The notes below the pieces were generated by a model, which was given only the letters and a program-made list of their open reading frames with translations, ran no database searches and had not been told where the DNA came from. This document shows, piece by piece, positions 11,788-20,303 of a stretch of DNA of 64,000 nt; position 1 is the stretch's first letter, and every line of letters begins with the position of its first letter. The stretch covers positions 1-64,000 of the forward strand of contig NZ_JACIGI010000010.1 of assembly GCF_014197795.1 (NCBI RefSeq), read 5' to 3'. This DNA is from Roseospira goensis (lineage in GTDB: Bacteria; Pseudomonadota; Alphaproteobacteria; Rhodospirillales; Rhodospirillaceae). The position numbers and the translations under genes were made by a program.

Positions 11788-12279
11788 ATGGGATTGTACG
11801 AGACCGTGGTGATCGCACGGCAGGATCTGTCCGCCAACCAGGTTGACCAGGTGGCGGAGCAGACCACGCAGGTGATCACCGAGATGGGTGGCAAGGTCAC
11901 CAAGAAGGAATACTGGGGGCTCCGCGGCCTCGCGTTCCGCATGAAGAAGAACCGCAAGGGCCACTACTTCATGCTCAACGTCGATGCTCCGCCGGCCGCC
12001 CTGCATGAGGCCGAGCGCCGCCTGCGCCTCAATGAAGACATCCTGCGCTTCATGAGCATCCGCGTCGAGGCTCTGGATGACAATCCCTCGATCATGATGC
12101 AGAAGAACGAGCGCGGCGACCGACCCGAGCGCGGCGGGCGCCGCGATCGCGGTGACCGGGGCGACCGCGGCGGCCGTGGGGATCGCGGCGACCGGGGCGA
12201 CCGGGGCGAGCGCGGGGATCGAGGCGAGCGCGAGGACCGCGGTCGTCGTCAGGAAGGCCGTCAGGAAGCAGGAGCGTAG
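11788..12279 (+). CDS. rpsF: 30S ribosomal protein S6 with Arg-Gly-Asp repeat tail
   Basis: Small-subunit protein that pairs with S18 on the 16S rRNA platform. The first about 110 residues are a normal S6 ([12 protein letters not shown], then [20 protein letters not shown] and the [18 protein letters not shown] core). ATG at 11788 follows an AGGGA site. The protein is 163 residues against about 100-130 usually. The extra C-terminus is about 50 residues of near-perfect RGD/RGE repeats encoded by imperfect 9-bp tandem repeats. It is followed 3 bp later by rpsR. The leader hairpin may be the S6:S18 autoregulatory site known in other bacteria; that is inference. Confidence 0.96.
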   Translation: MGLYETVVIARQDLSANQVDQVAEQTTQVITEMGGKVTKKEYWGLRGLAFRMKKNRKGHYFMLNVDAPPAALHEAERRLRLNEDILRFMSIRVEALDDNPSIMMQKNERGDRPERGGRRDRGDRGDRGGRGDRGDRGDRGERGDRGEREDRGRRQEGRQEAGA

Positions 12280-12282
12280 ACC

Positions 12283-12513
12283 ATGGCGCGACGTCCGTTT
12301 TTCCGTCGGCGCAAGACCTGCCCGTTCTCGGGGGCCAACGCGCCGAAGATCGACTACAAGGACATCCGGCTGCTGTCGCGGTACGTGTCCGAGCGCGGCA
12401 AGATCGTGCCGAGCCGCATCACGGCGGTGTCGGCGAAGAAGCAGCGCGAGTTGGCGCGCGCCATCAAGCGGGCGCGGTTCCTCGGCCTGCTGCCCTACGT
12501 CATCCGGCAGTAG
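12283..12513 (+). CDS. rpsR: 30S ribosomal protein S18
   Basis: Binds 16S rRNA as a heterodimer with S6. The 76 residues show the canonical [19 protein letters not shown] start, the [18 protein letters not shown] core and the C-terminal [11 protein letters not shown]. The start is 3 bp after the rpsF stop, so the pair is co-translated. It is followed by a membrane protein gene and rplI. Confidence 0.98.
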   Translation: MARRPFFRRRKTCPFSGANAPKIDYKDIRLLSRYVSERGKIVPSRITAVSAKKQRELARAIKRARFLGLLPYVIRQ

Positions 12514-12615
12514 CCACGGCGCGCCGCGCCGGTGGTGCGCGCGGTTCGGGTCGCCCCGCGGCTCGGGCGTGCGTCACTCGCGCGAGCGCGACGCGCTCGA
12601 CAGGACGGCCTCACC

Positions 12616-13599
12616 ATGCCCCAGACCGTGCTGATCGCCCTGGCCGCCGGCATCGCCGGCGCGCTGCTTTATGCGGCGATGCTGGCCCTGGGGCCGGTGG
12701 CCGGCGCCATCCCTTGGTTCCTATCGCCGGTGCCGCTGCTGCTGGCCGGGTTCACCCTCGGCCGGGCCGGCGGCTTCGTCGCCTGCGGCGTCGGCGCCCT
12801 GGCCTTCGGTCTGGTCAGCCTGTCGGGCGGGGCCGGGACACTGTACCTGCTGTCGGACGCCCTTCCGGCCGCCCTGGTGGTGGCCTGGGCGCTGCGGCCG
12901 GCCCCCGGCCTGACCAACCCGGCCCCGGCGCGGTCCCGGGCCTGGATGCCGGCGGGGACGATCCTGGCCCGGCTGGCCCTGTTGCCGCCGCTGGGGATGG
13001 TCGTCCTGGCCCTGCTGGCCCCGTCCCACGCGGACGGCCTTCAGGGCCTGCTGCGCGAGCAGATCGGTGCCGGGCTGGACCGCATGCTGGCCGAGGCCGG
13101 GTCGGGGGCGATGCCGGCGCTGGACGGGGCCACCCGCGGCGCGGTGCTGGACAGCGCGGTCCAGTTCCTGCCCGGCGGCATGGCGATGTCCTGGCTGTTC
13201 CGGATCGTCGTCGCCGCCGTCCTGGCGCAGGCGCTGGCGCAGCGGCTGGGACGGGCGGTGCGGCCGTCGCCGGCCTATGGCGCGCTCGAACTGCCGGCCT
13301 GGTATGGCGCGGTCTTCGCCGCCGTCGTGCTGGCGTCGGTGGTGCTGGCGGGCGATGCCGGCTACGTGGCATGGTCGGCCGCGCTCGGCCTGTCGCTGCC
13401 GTTCCTGCTGTTGGGTTTCAAGCTGGTCCACCAGGTGGCCCGGCGCACGCCCCAGCCCACCCTGGTGCTGGTCGTGTTCTACATCGTGTTTCTGTCCGTG
13501 TCGGCCGTGGCCATCGTCGCCATGGTGCTGGCCGGACTGGTTGAGTATGCGGCCACGCTGCGCAGGCGTGCGGCCGGCCGGGCATCGGAGGAGGAATGA
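12616..13599 (+). CDS. DUF2232-like multi-pass membrane protein
   Basis: An inner-membrane protein of 327 residues, function unknown. Hydrophobic segments run through almost the whole length: about eight predicted helices, starting at residues 4-26 and 36-55, with a longer hydrophilic loop near residues 145-180 containing an amphipathic stretch. This position between rpsR and rplI is occupied by DUF2232 (YybS-like) proteins in many alphaproteobacteria, which is the basis for the name. ATG at 12616 gives a clean N-terminal membrane helix. The end of the gene overlaps the start region of rplI, so expression is coupled to the ribosomal genes. Confidence 0.8.
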   Translation: MPQTVLIALAAGIAGALLYAAMLALGPVAGAIPWFLSPVPLLLAGFTLGRAGGFVACGVGALAFGLVSLSGGAGTLYLLSDALPAALVVAWALRPAPGLTNPAPARSRAWMPAGTILARLALLPPLGMVVLALLAPSHADGLQGLLREQIGAGLDRMLAEAGSGAMPALDGATRGAVLDSAVQFLPGGMAMSWLFRIVVAAVLAQALAQRLGRAVRPSPAYGALELPAWYGAVFAAVVLASVVLAGDAGYVAWSAALGLSLPFLLLGFKLVHQVARRTPQPTLVLVVFYIVFLSVSAVAIVAMVLAGLVEYAATLRRRAAGRASEEE

Positions 13600-14213
13600 T
13601 GGACGTCATTCTGCTGGAACGTATCGAAAACCTGGGCTTCATGGGCGACGTGGTGAAGGTGCGCCCGGGCTACGCCCGCAACTACCTGCTGCCGCAGCGC
13701 AAGGCCCTGCGCAAGACCGACGCCAACATGCGCTACTTCGAGGCGCAGAAGGCCGAGATCGAGGCCCGCAACCTGAAGCGCAAGGAGGAGGCCGAACAGG
13801 CCGCCGAGCGCATGGCCGGGGTCTCCCTGGTGCTGGTGCGCCAGGCCGCCGAGGGCGGTCAGCTCTACGGCTCCGTGACCGCCCGCGACATCGCGGACGA
13901 ACTCAAGGAGCAGGGCTACACCGTCGGCCGCTCGCAGGTGCAGCTCAACACCCCGATCAAGGTGCTGGGCACCACCGAGGTGCGGCTGTCCCTGCACTCG
14001 GAGGTGAGCGTCACCGTGCCGGTCACGGTGGCCCGCAGCCTGGAGGAGGCCGAGCGCGCCGCCGAGGCGGAAGCGGAGGCGGCCGAGGCCCGGGCGCTCG
14101 CCGAGGCGGATGAGGCCGAGAGCGAGGAAGCCGAGGCGCTGGGCGACATGGGCCTGGAGCCGGACGAGGTGCTGCCCGCCGACGGCGACATCGACGCGGC
14201 CCCGACCCCCTGA
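13599..14213 (+). CDS. rplI: 50S ribosomal protein L9 with long acidic tail
   Basis: Binds 23S rRNA domain V. The N-terminal [19 protein letters not shown] and the [17 protein letters not shown] segment are diagnostic, followed by the connecting helix and the C-terminal domain to about residue 150. I use the second of two adjacent ATGs (13599) because it is better spaced from the GGAGGA box and matches the usual N-terminus; the first (13596) adds one Met and overlaps the previous stop as ATGA. The last about 55 residues are Ala/Glu-rich and acidic, making the protein 204 residues against about 150-190 usually. A strong terminator follows. Confidence 0.96.
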   Translation: MDVILLERIENLGFMGDVVKVRPGYARNYLLPQRKALRKTDANMRYFEAQKAEIEARNLKRKEEAEQAAERMAGVSLVLVRQAAEGGQLYGSVTARDIADELKEQGYTVGRSQVQLNTPIKVLGTTEVRLSLHSEVSVTVPVTVARSLEEAERAAEAEAEAAEARALAEADEAESEEAEALGDMGLEPDEVLPADGDIDAAPTP

Positions 14214-14283
14214 GCCACACCGCCTGACCCAAGGCGGCTCGGCTCAGCGGGGGAGCCCCCGCCGTCCTCCCGTGATCCGGCCG

Positions 14284-14331
14284 AAGCCCGGCGCCCGGCG
14301 TCCCCCTAGGGACCGCCGGGGCCGGGCTTTT
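14284..14331 (+). terminator. Rho-independent terminator after rplI
   Basis: A perfect 9-bp outer stem AAGCCCGGC (14284-14292) with GCCGGGCTT (14321-14329), extended inward by GC pairing, then TTTT on the plus strand. It lies 71 bases after the rplI stop and faces the convergent ygfZ end; the AA start of the stem gives it only weak activity for the opposite strand. Confidence 0.85.
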
Positions 14332-14370
14332 CGGCGTGGGCGCTCCCGATTCGCGAACGGCCGGCGGCGG

Positions 14371-15333
14371 CTATCCCGCCCCGGCCGGCTCCGGCAGAAC
14401 CATCCAGTCCGGCACCCGCGGCGTCAGGCGGCTGTCGCCGCACACCAGCGGTGCCCCCGTGGCCAGCGCCTCCAGCCGGACCACGGCCAGGCCCAGGCCC
14501 TGGGTACCGTCCAGGGTCAGACCGGAGCGCATCTCGCCGGCGTCCTTGCCGGCCTCGGTGCGCAGCGGTGTGCCGGGCTCGGGCACCGGTCCCTCGACCG
14601 CAACCGGCATCAGCCGCCGCTTGAGCAGGCCGCGGTACTTGGTGCGCGCGGTCAGCTCCTGCCCCATGTAGCAGCCCTTCTTGAAGTCGACGCCCGCCAA
14701 CTCCTCCAGGCCCACTTCCAGGGCCGTGCTCTTCTCGACGATCATGTCGCGCGAGCCGTCCGGCAACCCCAGCGGCAAGCGGTGGCGGTCGTAGGCGTCC
14801 GGCTCGACCAGACGCGCCCCCAGGCCGTCCAGGATCGCCCCGGCACGCTCCGCCGGGAGATACAGGCGGGCCCCTCCGGCCGCCAGACGTGGATCCACCA
14901 TCGCCAGACCGTCACCGTCGCCGTCGCCGTTCCCCAGCCGGCGGACCGCCCCGGCCGTGGCGGGCAGGCCAAGGGCCGCCAGGGCGCCCGCACCCCACGC
15001 CGCCGCCACGGTCCAGCCCTCGGCCACCACCAGGGTGATCTTCGAGCGCAGACGGAACTTCCACAACCGCGCCCGCAGGTCCTCCAGCCGCGCCGCCTCG
15101 CTTTCGATCAGCCAGGCGTCGCCATGGGCCGCCAGGAACAGATCGAACAGGACCTTGCCCTGCGGCGTCAGCAAGGCGGCATGCACGGCGCGGTCGGGCG
15201 CCAGCCGCGTCACGTCATTGGTCACCAGGCCCTGAAGGAAGGGCGCCCGGTCCTCTCCGCTCAGGGACAGCAGGCCCCGGGTCTCCAGAATGGTGGCGTC
15301 GAACGCGGACGGCGCGGCGGCGGCGGCGGTCAT
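14371..15333 (-). CDS. ygfZ: Folate-binding protein YgfZ (IscA/GcvT-like)
   Basis: Tetrahydrofolate-dependent protein that supports maturation or repair of some iron-sulfur enzymes. The 320-residue sequence has the GcvT fold and the family signature KKGCYMGQELTARTKYRG near residue 220, with the conserved Cys. ATG at 15333 gives a normal N-terminus (AFDATILETRGLLSLSGEDRA). The frame stays open much further upstream, but that is antisense to the next gene. A GDGDGDG run lies near residue 185. Convergent with rplI; divergent from the glycosyltransferase at 15430. Confidence 0.92.
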   Translation of the reverse strand: MTAAAAAPSAFDATILETRGLLSLSGEDRAPFLQGLVTNDVTRLAPDRAVHAALLTPQGKVLFDLFLAAHGDAWLIESEAARLEDLRARLWKFRLRSKITLVVAEGWTVAAAWGAGALAALGLPATAGAVRRLGNGDGDGDGLAMVDPRLAAGGARLYLPAERAGAILDGLGARLVEPDAYDRHRLPLGLPDGSRDMIVEKSTALEVGLEELAGVDFKKGCYMGQELTARTKYRGLLKRRLMPVAVEGPVPEPGTPLRTEAGKDAGEMRSGLTLDGTQGLGLAVVRLEALATGAPLVCGDSRLTPRVPDWMVLPEPAGAG

Positions 15334-15429
15334 GGCGGGCGCTCCTTTCGGCACGCGGCGGGTCTGCGGGAGACGTAGGCCGCCGGCGCGGCTTGGCAAG
15401 GTCCCGGACGCGGGCGTATAAGGCGGCGC

Positions 15430-16488
15430 ATGCGCATCCTGTTTGCCGACGATGGCGTGGCCTACGATGGGCGGACGCCGGCCGAGGAGCCCCTGGGCGG
15501 TGGCGAGCGCGCCGTCGTGGGGCTGGCGCGGGCGCTGGCGGCGCGCGGCCATGTGGTGTCCGTCGCGACCCCGATCATCGACCCGGTGCGCGTCGACGGC
15601 GTGGCGTGGCTGCCGCTCCCGATGGACGAGGGCGACCGCTCGCTGCCCGACGAGGTCGACGTACTGGTCGCGGTGCGCCGGCCGTCGCTGCTGTCGCTGC
15701 CGGTGCGGCCGGGACGCCGGGTGCTGTGGGTACTGGGCCGGCCGGACTATCTGATCCGGCCGTCGGTGCGCGCGCGCCTCGCCAACCGCCATCCCGATCT
15801 GCTCTACATCAGCGAAAGCCAACGCGCCGCCGGCCCCGACAGCGCCGGCATGGGGGTCAGTGTGCTGGCGCCGGGCGTGGCGCCGGCCTTCCTCGACCGT
15901 GCGGCGCCGGCCCCCGCCGAGCCGCCGGTGGCGGTCGCCACCGTCCACCCCGTCCACGGCGACCTGGGATGGCTGCTGGATCGCTGGGAACACGGCATCG
16001 GCCCGGCGGTGCCCGCGGCCCGGCTGCACCTGTACTCCGCGCTGCTGTCCGCCGGGCTGGCCGGCGAGCCGGTGCCGGAGGCGCTGACGCCCACGGTGGC
16101 GCGGGTGCGCGCCCTGGCGGGGCACGGCGTCGAGGTGCGCGAGCCGCAACCCGAGGCCGCCCTGGCCGACGCCTGGCGCACGGCGCGCGTGTTCCTGCAT
16201 CCGGGGGCGCCCTGGGACCATGCCTGTTGGCCGTTGGCCGAGGCCCAGGCGCTCGGCCTGCCGGCGGTGGCACGTCCGCTGGGCGGGGCCTCCGAACGCA
16301 TATCCAACGGCGACAGCGGCATGCTGGTGCCGGATGACGACGCCTTCGTCAACGTGACGATTCAGATTCTGACCGACGACGGCCTGCACGCCGGCATGGT
16401 GGAGGAGGCCCGCGCCTCGACCCGGCGGCGCGGCTGGGGCACGGTCGCCGACGAGTTGGAGGCGCACTGGTTCCGGTTCGGCCGCTGA
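15430..16488 (+). CDS. GT-B type glycosyltransferase
   Basis: Predicted sugar transferase of 352 residues. The N-terminal RILFADDGVAYDG and the LGGGERAVVGLARALAARGH loop are typical of family 4 enzymes, and the C-terminal segment HACWPLAEAQALGLPAVARPLGGASERI resembles the donor-binding EX7E region. Acceptor and donor unknown. First of three glycosyltransferase genes in a row on the plus strand, followed 59 bp later by a GT9-type gene. Possible role in lipopolysaccharide or exopolysaccharide assembly. Confidence 0.8.
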   Translation: MRILFADDGVAYDGRTPAEEPLGGGERAVVGLARALAARGHVVSVATPIIDPVRVDGVAWLPLPMDEGDRSLPDEVDVLVAVRRPSLLSLPVRPGRRVLWVLGRPDYLIRPSVRARLANRHPDLLYISESQRAAGPDSAGMGVSVLAPGVAPAFLDRAAPAPAEPPVAVATVHPVHGDLGWLLDRWEHGIGPAVPAARLHLYSALLSAGLAGEPVPEALTPTVARVRALAGHGVEVREPQPEAALADAWRTARVFLHPGAPWDHACWPLAEAQALGLPAVARPLGGASERISNGDSGMLVPDDDAFVNVTIQILTDDGLHAGMVEEARASTRRRGWGTVADELEAHWFRFGR

Positions 16489-16547
16489 CCCGACCCGACC
16501 GGATCCGACCCGACGCCGGCCGGCACACGCCCCATCACCCGAGGACC

Positions 16548-17519
16548 ATGAGACTGCTGTTCATCACCAACAGCCGCATCGGCGATGCCGTGCTGTCGAC
16601 CGGATTGCTGGACCACCTGATCCGGACCCATCCGGGGGTTCGGGTCACGGTGGCCTGCGGCCGGGTGGCGGCGCCGCTGTTCGAAGGCGTACCGGGGCTG
16701 GAGCGCCTGCACGTGCTGGACAAGCGCCCGCGCGCCGGGCACTGGCGGGCGCTCTGGGCGGCCACCGTGGGCACGCGCTGGGACATCGTCGCCGACCTGC
16801 GCGGCTCGCCCGTGCCGTGGCTGCTGCGCGCCGGCCGCCGGTTGCGCCCGCGCGGCGATAGCGCGGCGCCCGTGCACCGGGTGCGCCGCATCGGCGCGGC
16901 GCTGGGGCCGGCGGGCCGTGCCGATCCGCCGGCGCCGCGGCTGTGGACCCGGCCGGCCGACGAGGCGGCGGCGGCCGCCGCCCTCGCCCCCGCCGGGGAC
17001 GCGCCCGTTCTGGCGCTGGCCCCGGCGGCCAACTGGATCGCCAAGACCTGGCCGGCCGACCGCTTCGTCGCCCTGGCGCGGCGCCTGACCGCGCCGGACG
17101 GCGCCCTGCCCGGCGCCGCCGTCGCGGTGTTCGGCGGCCCGCAGGACCGCGACGCCGCCCGTCCGGTGCTGGACGCGCTGGCCGGCCCGCGCCTGTTGGA
17201 TCTGGTCGGCGGGCTGCCGCTGCTCGGCGTCCACGCGGCGCTGGCCCGCTGCACGCTGTTCGTTGGCAACGATTCCGGCCTGATGCACATGGCTGCCGCC
17301 GCCGGCGTGCCGACGGTCGGTCTGTTCGGCCCGTCGCGCGACGACCATTATGCGCCCTGGGGACCCCGCAGCCGTGTCGTGCGCACCGACGAGCCCTATG
17401 CGGCGCTGTTCCCGCCCGACCTCGACCCGGCCACCGTGACCGAAAGCCGGATGACGTCGCTACCCGTCGGGCGGGTCGCGGCGGCCGCCGCCGCGGTGTT
17501 GCGAGAGACCGCCGCCTGA
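16548..17519 (+). CDS. Glycosyltransferase family 9 protein (heptosyltransferase-like)
   Basis: Predicted ADP-heptose:LPS heptosyltransferase-type enzyme, 323 residues. The start MRLLFITNSRIGDAVLSTGLL is the standard family 9 N-terminus with the GDAV loop. The C-terminal half has the LFVGNDSGLMHMAAAAGVPTVGLFGPS signature, with the conserved Asp-Ser-Gly in the nucleotide-sugar site and a substrate-binding KTWP (residues about 164-167). A GAGGACC ribosome site precedes ATG at 16548. Likely acts on the LPS core; the actual sugar cannot be read. Confidence 0.93.
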   Translation: MRLLFITNSRIGDAVLSTGLLDHLIRTHPGVRVTVACGRVAAPLFEGVPGLERLHVLDKRPRAGHWRALWAATVGTRWDIVADLRGSPVPWLLRAGRRLRPRGDSAAPVHRVRRIGAALGPAGRADPPAPRLWTRPADEAAAAAALAPAGDAPVLALAPAANWIAKTWPADRFVALARRLTAPDGALPGAAVAVFGGPQDRDAARPVLDALAGPRLLDLVGGLPLLGVHAALARCTLFVGNDSGLMHMAAAAGVPTVGLFGPSRDDHYAPWGPRSRVVRTDEPYAALFPPDLDPATVTESRMTSLPVGRVAAAAAAVLRETAA

Positions 17520-17634
17520 CGCCCCCACGCCCGGGCCGGACATTGACCGGCCGGCGCTTTTGGCCTGTGATGGGGGCGGCTCGCGGGACCCGGTGCGGGC
17601 GCCACCATCTCGCCACCGTCGGCCGTATGCTGGC

Positions 17635-17664
17635 CCCAGGTCCTGGGGTCCCAGGTCCTGGGGT
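17635..17664. repeat. Two tandem 15-bp near-palindromic units
   Basis: CCCAGGTCCTGGGGT occurs twice without a mismatch at 17635-17649 and 17650-17664, in the 220-bp gap upstream of the next glycosyltransferase. Each unit is itself near-palindromic (CCCAGG facing CCTGGG), so the pair could fold into alternative hairpins. Role unknown. Confidence 0.85.
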
Positions 17665-17739
17665 CCGGTGCGTCCGGCCCGGGGCAGCCGCCCGCCGTCC
17701 ACCGTCCCCTGACCCGCTGCCGCAAGGGAGCCCCGTTTC

Positions 17740-18771
17740 ATGGATCCGCGAGTCCTGCAGGCCATCACCGGTGACGCCATCGGCGGCACCGAGCGGTTCT
17801 TCGAACGCCTCGTGCTGGCCCTGCATCGCGACGGCATCCAGCAACTGGTGATGCTGCGGGACGTCCCCGACCGGGTGGCGCGGCTGCGCGAGGCCGGCCT
17901 GCATCCGGTGACGATGAAGTACGAAGGCCTGGAGTTCCTGGTGCGGCGGCGCATCAAGGGCTACCTGCGCAGCTTCCAGCCCGGCCTGGCGGTGGCCTGG
18001 ACGCCCGACACGGTGCCCCACCTGACCGGCATGGGGGTGCCGGTGCTGGGGCGCTGGGGGGTGGGCAAGCCTCTGGAGGCCTATCGCCACTGCCAGCACC
18101 TGCTGGTGCACAGCGGCGCCGAGCAGGACACCCTGCTGGCCCGCGGCTGGCCGCGCGAGCGGGTGCACCTGCTGCCGCCGCTGGTCGACCAGACGCCGCT
18201 GCCCCCGGTGGCGCGCAAGACGCTGTTCACGCCCGAACAGGCGCCGCTGCTGTTCACCGCCGGGCAGATGACCGACCGGCGCGACATCGCCACCATTCTG
18301 CGCGTCATGCAGCGGCTGCCCGAGGTCTATCTGTGGATCGCCGGCGATGGCCCCGAGCGCGACACCCTGGAGCACATCGCCTATGAGCTGGGAATCAAGC
18401 CGCGCGTGCGCTTCCTGGGCTGGCGCGAGGATCTGGGCGCGCTCTATGCCGCCAGCGACGTGGTGGTGTGCACCGGCCGCGACAGCGTGCCCGATCACGC
18501 CGCCCTGGAGGCCTGGGCGCATGGCAAGCCCGTGGTCGCGGTCGGCCGGCTGGATCCGCAAACGGTGATGCGCCCGAACGAGAACACCCTGCTGCTGCCC
18601 GCCGATGACCTGGTCACCGTCACCCAGGGCCTGAAATGGCTGCTGATGGAGCCGGGGGCACTGGACATTCTGATCCAGGCCGGGCAGGAGACGTTCGGAC
18701 ACGGGCATATGGTCTCGCAGGTGCTGGCGCGCTATCGCGGGCTGTTCTCCCAGGTGGCGAACCTGGACTAG
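17740..18771 (+). CDS. Family 4 glycosyltransferase
   Basis: Predicted GT-B enzyme, 343 residues. It shows an N-terminal GGTERFFERLVLALHRDG loop and a C-terminal domain with the GDGPERDTLEHIAYELGI region and GRDSVPDHAALEAWAHGKPVVAV. The latter takes the place of the EX7E donor motif and is less canonical than in most members. Start ATG at 17740 follows AGGGAG. It is the third of three glycosyltransferases on this strand; 220 bp with a tandem repeat separates it from the previous gene, so it may have its own promoter. Substrate unknown. Confidence 0.87.
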   Translation: MDPRVLQAITGDAIGGTERFFERLVLALHRDGIQQLVMLRDVPDRVARLREAGLHPVTMKYEGLEFLVRRRIKGYLRSFQPGLAVAWTPDTVPHLTGMGVPVLGRWGVGKPLEAYRHCQHLLVHSGAEQDTLLARGWPRERVHLLPPLVDQTPLPPVARKTLFTPEQAPLLFTAGQMTDRRDIATILRVMQRLPEVYLWIAGDGPERDTLEHIAYELGIKPRVRFLGWREDLGALYAASDVVVCTGRDSVPDHAALEAWAHGKPVVAVGRLDPQTVMRPNENTLLLPADDLVTVTQGLKWLLMEPGALDILIQAGQETFGHGHMVSQVLARYRGLFSQVANLD

Positions 18772-18857
18772 ACTGCACGGCAGCGGGGAGAGCGAGCCCG
18801 CCCCGAACGCAACACGATGAGATGAGACGACACGAGACGAGACGGGGGAGAGAGGGC

Positions 18858-20192
18858 GTGGACACAACGCGGTCTTACGATCTTCTGTTGCGGGGCGGCA
18901 CGGTGCTGACGCCATCGGGACCGCAGGCGACGACGGTCGCGGTCCAGGGCGGGCGGATCGCCGCGCTGGGCGTTCCGGCGACGACCCCGGCGCGCGAGGT
19001 GCTGGACCTGACCGGGCTGCACGTGCTGCCGGGCGTGATCGACAGTCAGGTGCACTTCCGCGAACCCGGCCTGGAGCACAAGGAGACCCTGGAGAGCGGC
19101 ACCCGCGCCGCCGTCCTGGGCGGGGTCACGGCGATCTTCGAGATGCCCAACACCAGCCCCAACACCGACAGCCCGGCGGCGCTGGCCGACAAGCTGGCGC
19201 GGTCCGAGGGCCGGGCCTGGTGCGATCATGCCTTCTTCCTGGGCGCCACCGACGCCAACGCCGACAGCCTGGGCGAGTGGGAGACCCTGCCCGGCTGCGC
19301 CGGCGTCAAGGTGTTCATGGGCTCGTCGACCGGCTCGCTGCTGGTGGAGGATGACACCGCCCTGCGCCGGGTGCTGGCCAGCGGCCGCCGCCGGGTGGCG
19401 GTGCACGCCGAGGATGAGGCGCGGCTGCGCGAGCGCAAGGCGATCGCGGAGGAGCGCGCCGACCCGGCCGCCCACCCCGACTGGCGCGACGTCGAGACCG
19501 CGGTGCGGGCCACGCGGCGGCTGCTGGCGCTGGCGCGCGAGACCGGCCGGCGGGTGCACGTGCTTCATGTCACGACCGCCGATGAAATGGAGATGCTGGC
19601 CGAGGCCCGTGACCTCGCCACCGTCGAGGTCACGCCCCAGCACCTGACCCTGGCCGCACCCGACTGCTACGAGGGCCTGGGCAGCTTCGCCCAGATGAAC
19701 CCGCCGATCCGCAACGCCTATCACCGCGCCGCGCTGTGGCGGGCGGTGACCGACGGACTGGTCGACGTCATCGGCTCCGACCATGCCCCGCACACGCGCG
19801 AGGAGAAGTCCCTGCCCTACCCGCAGTGCCCGTCCGGCATGCCGGGGGTACAGACGCTGGTGCCGGTGATGCTGGCGCACGTCCATGTCGGACGGCTCAG
19901 CCTGGCGCGGTTCGTCGACCTGACCAGCGCCGGCCCGGCGCGGCTGTACAACATCGCCGGCAAGGGGCGGATCGCGCGCGGCTATGACGCCGACTTCACC
20001 ATCGTCGACCTGAACGCGGACCACACCATCGACAACGCCTGGATCGCCAGCCTGTGCGGCTGGACCCCCTACCACCGCATGCCGGTGACCGGCTGGCCGG
20101 TGATGACGGTGATCCGCGGCCGGGTGGTGATGCGCGATGGCGCCGTGCTCGGCACCCCCCAGGGCCGGCCGGTGCGCTTCCAGGGGGTGTAG
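18858..20192 (+). CDS. pyrC: Dihydroorotase-type amidohydrolase
   Basis: Predicted to close carbamoyl aspartate to dihydroorotate in pyrimidine synthesis; type I amidohydrolase of 444 residues. A GTG start at 18858 follows GGGGGAGAG and gives the normal N-terminus (YDLLLRGGTVLTPSG). Metal-site elements seen: GVKVFMGSSTG (candidate carboxylated Lys), VAVHAEDEA, LHVTT and SDHAPHTREEK. The usual HxH of the first strand is Q-V-H instead (Gln64, His66, in IDSQVHFREPG). That substitution is the reason the dihydroorotase role is not certain; a related cyclic-amide hydrolase or a non-catalytic form is possible. It lies 86 bp after a glycosyltransferase gene and 111 bp before cimA. Confidence 0.75.
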   Translation: MDTTRSYDLLLRGGTVLTPSGPQATTVAVQGGRIAALGVPATTPAREVLDLTGLHVLPGVIDSQVHFREPGLEHKETLESGTRAAVLGGVTAIFEMPNTSPNTDSPAALADKLARSEGRAWCDHAFFLGATDANADSLGEWETLPGCAGVKVFMGSSTGSLLVEDDTALRRVLASGRRRVAVHAEDEARLRERKAIAEERADPAAHPDWRDVETAVRATRRLLALARETGRRVHVLHVTTADEMEMLAEARDLATVEVTPQHLTLAAPDCYEGLGSFAQMNPPIRNAYHRAALWRAVTDGLVDVIGSDHAPHTREEKSLPYPQCPSGMPGVQTLVPVMLAHVHVGRLSLARFVDLTSAGPARLYNIAGKGRIARGYDADFTIVDLNADHTIDNAWIASLCGWTPYHRMPVTGWPVMTVIRGRVVMRDGAVLGTPQGRPVRFQGV

Positions 20193-20303
20193 AGCGCGCT
20201 GCCCGTCGGCGTTGCGCCCGTCATGGCCCTGGTGCACAGTGCGCCGTTCGGGATCCGCGCCGCGCGCGCGCCGCCCACCGATGACAGCAGAGCGACCCCG
20301 GCC

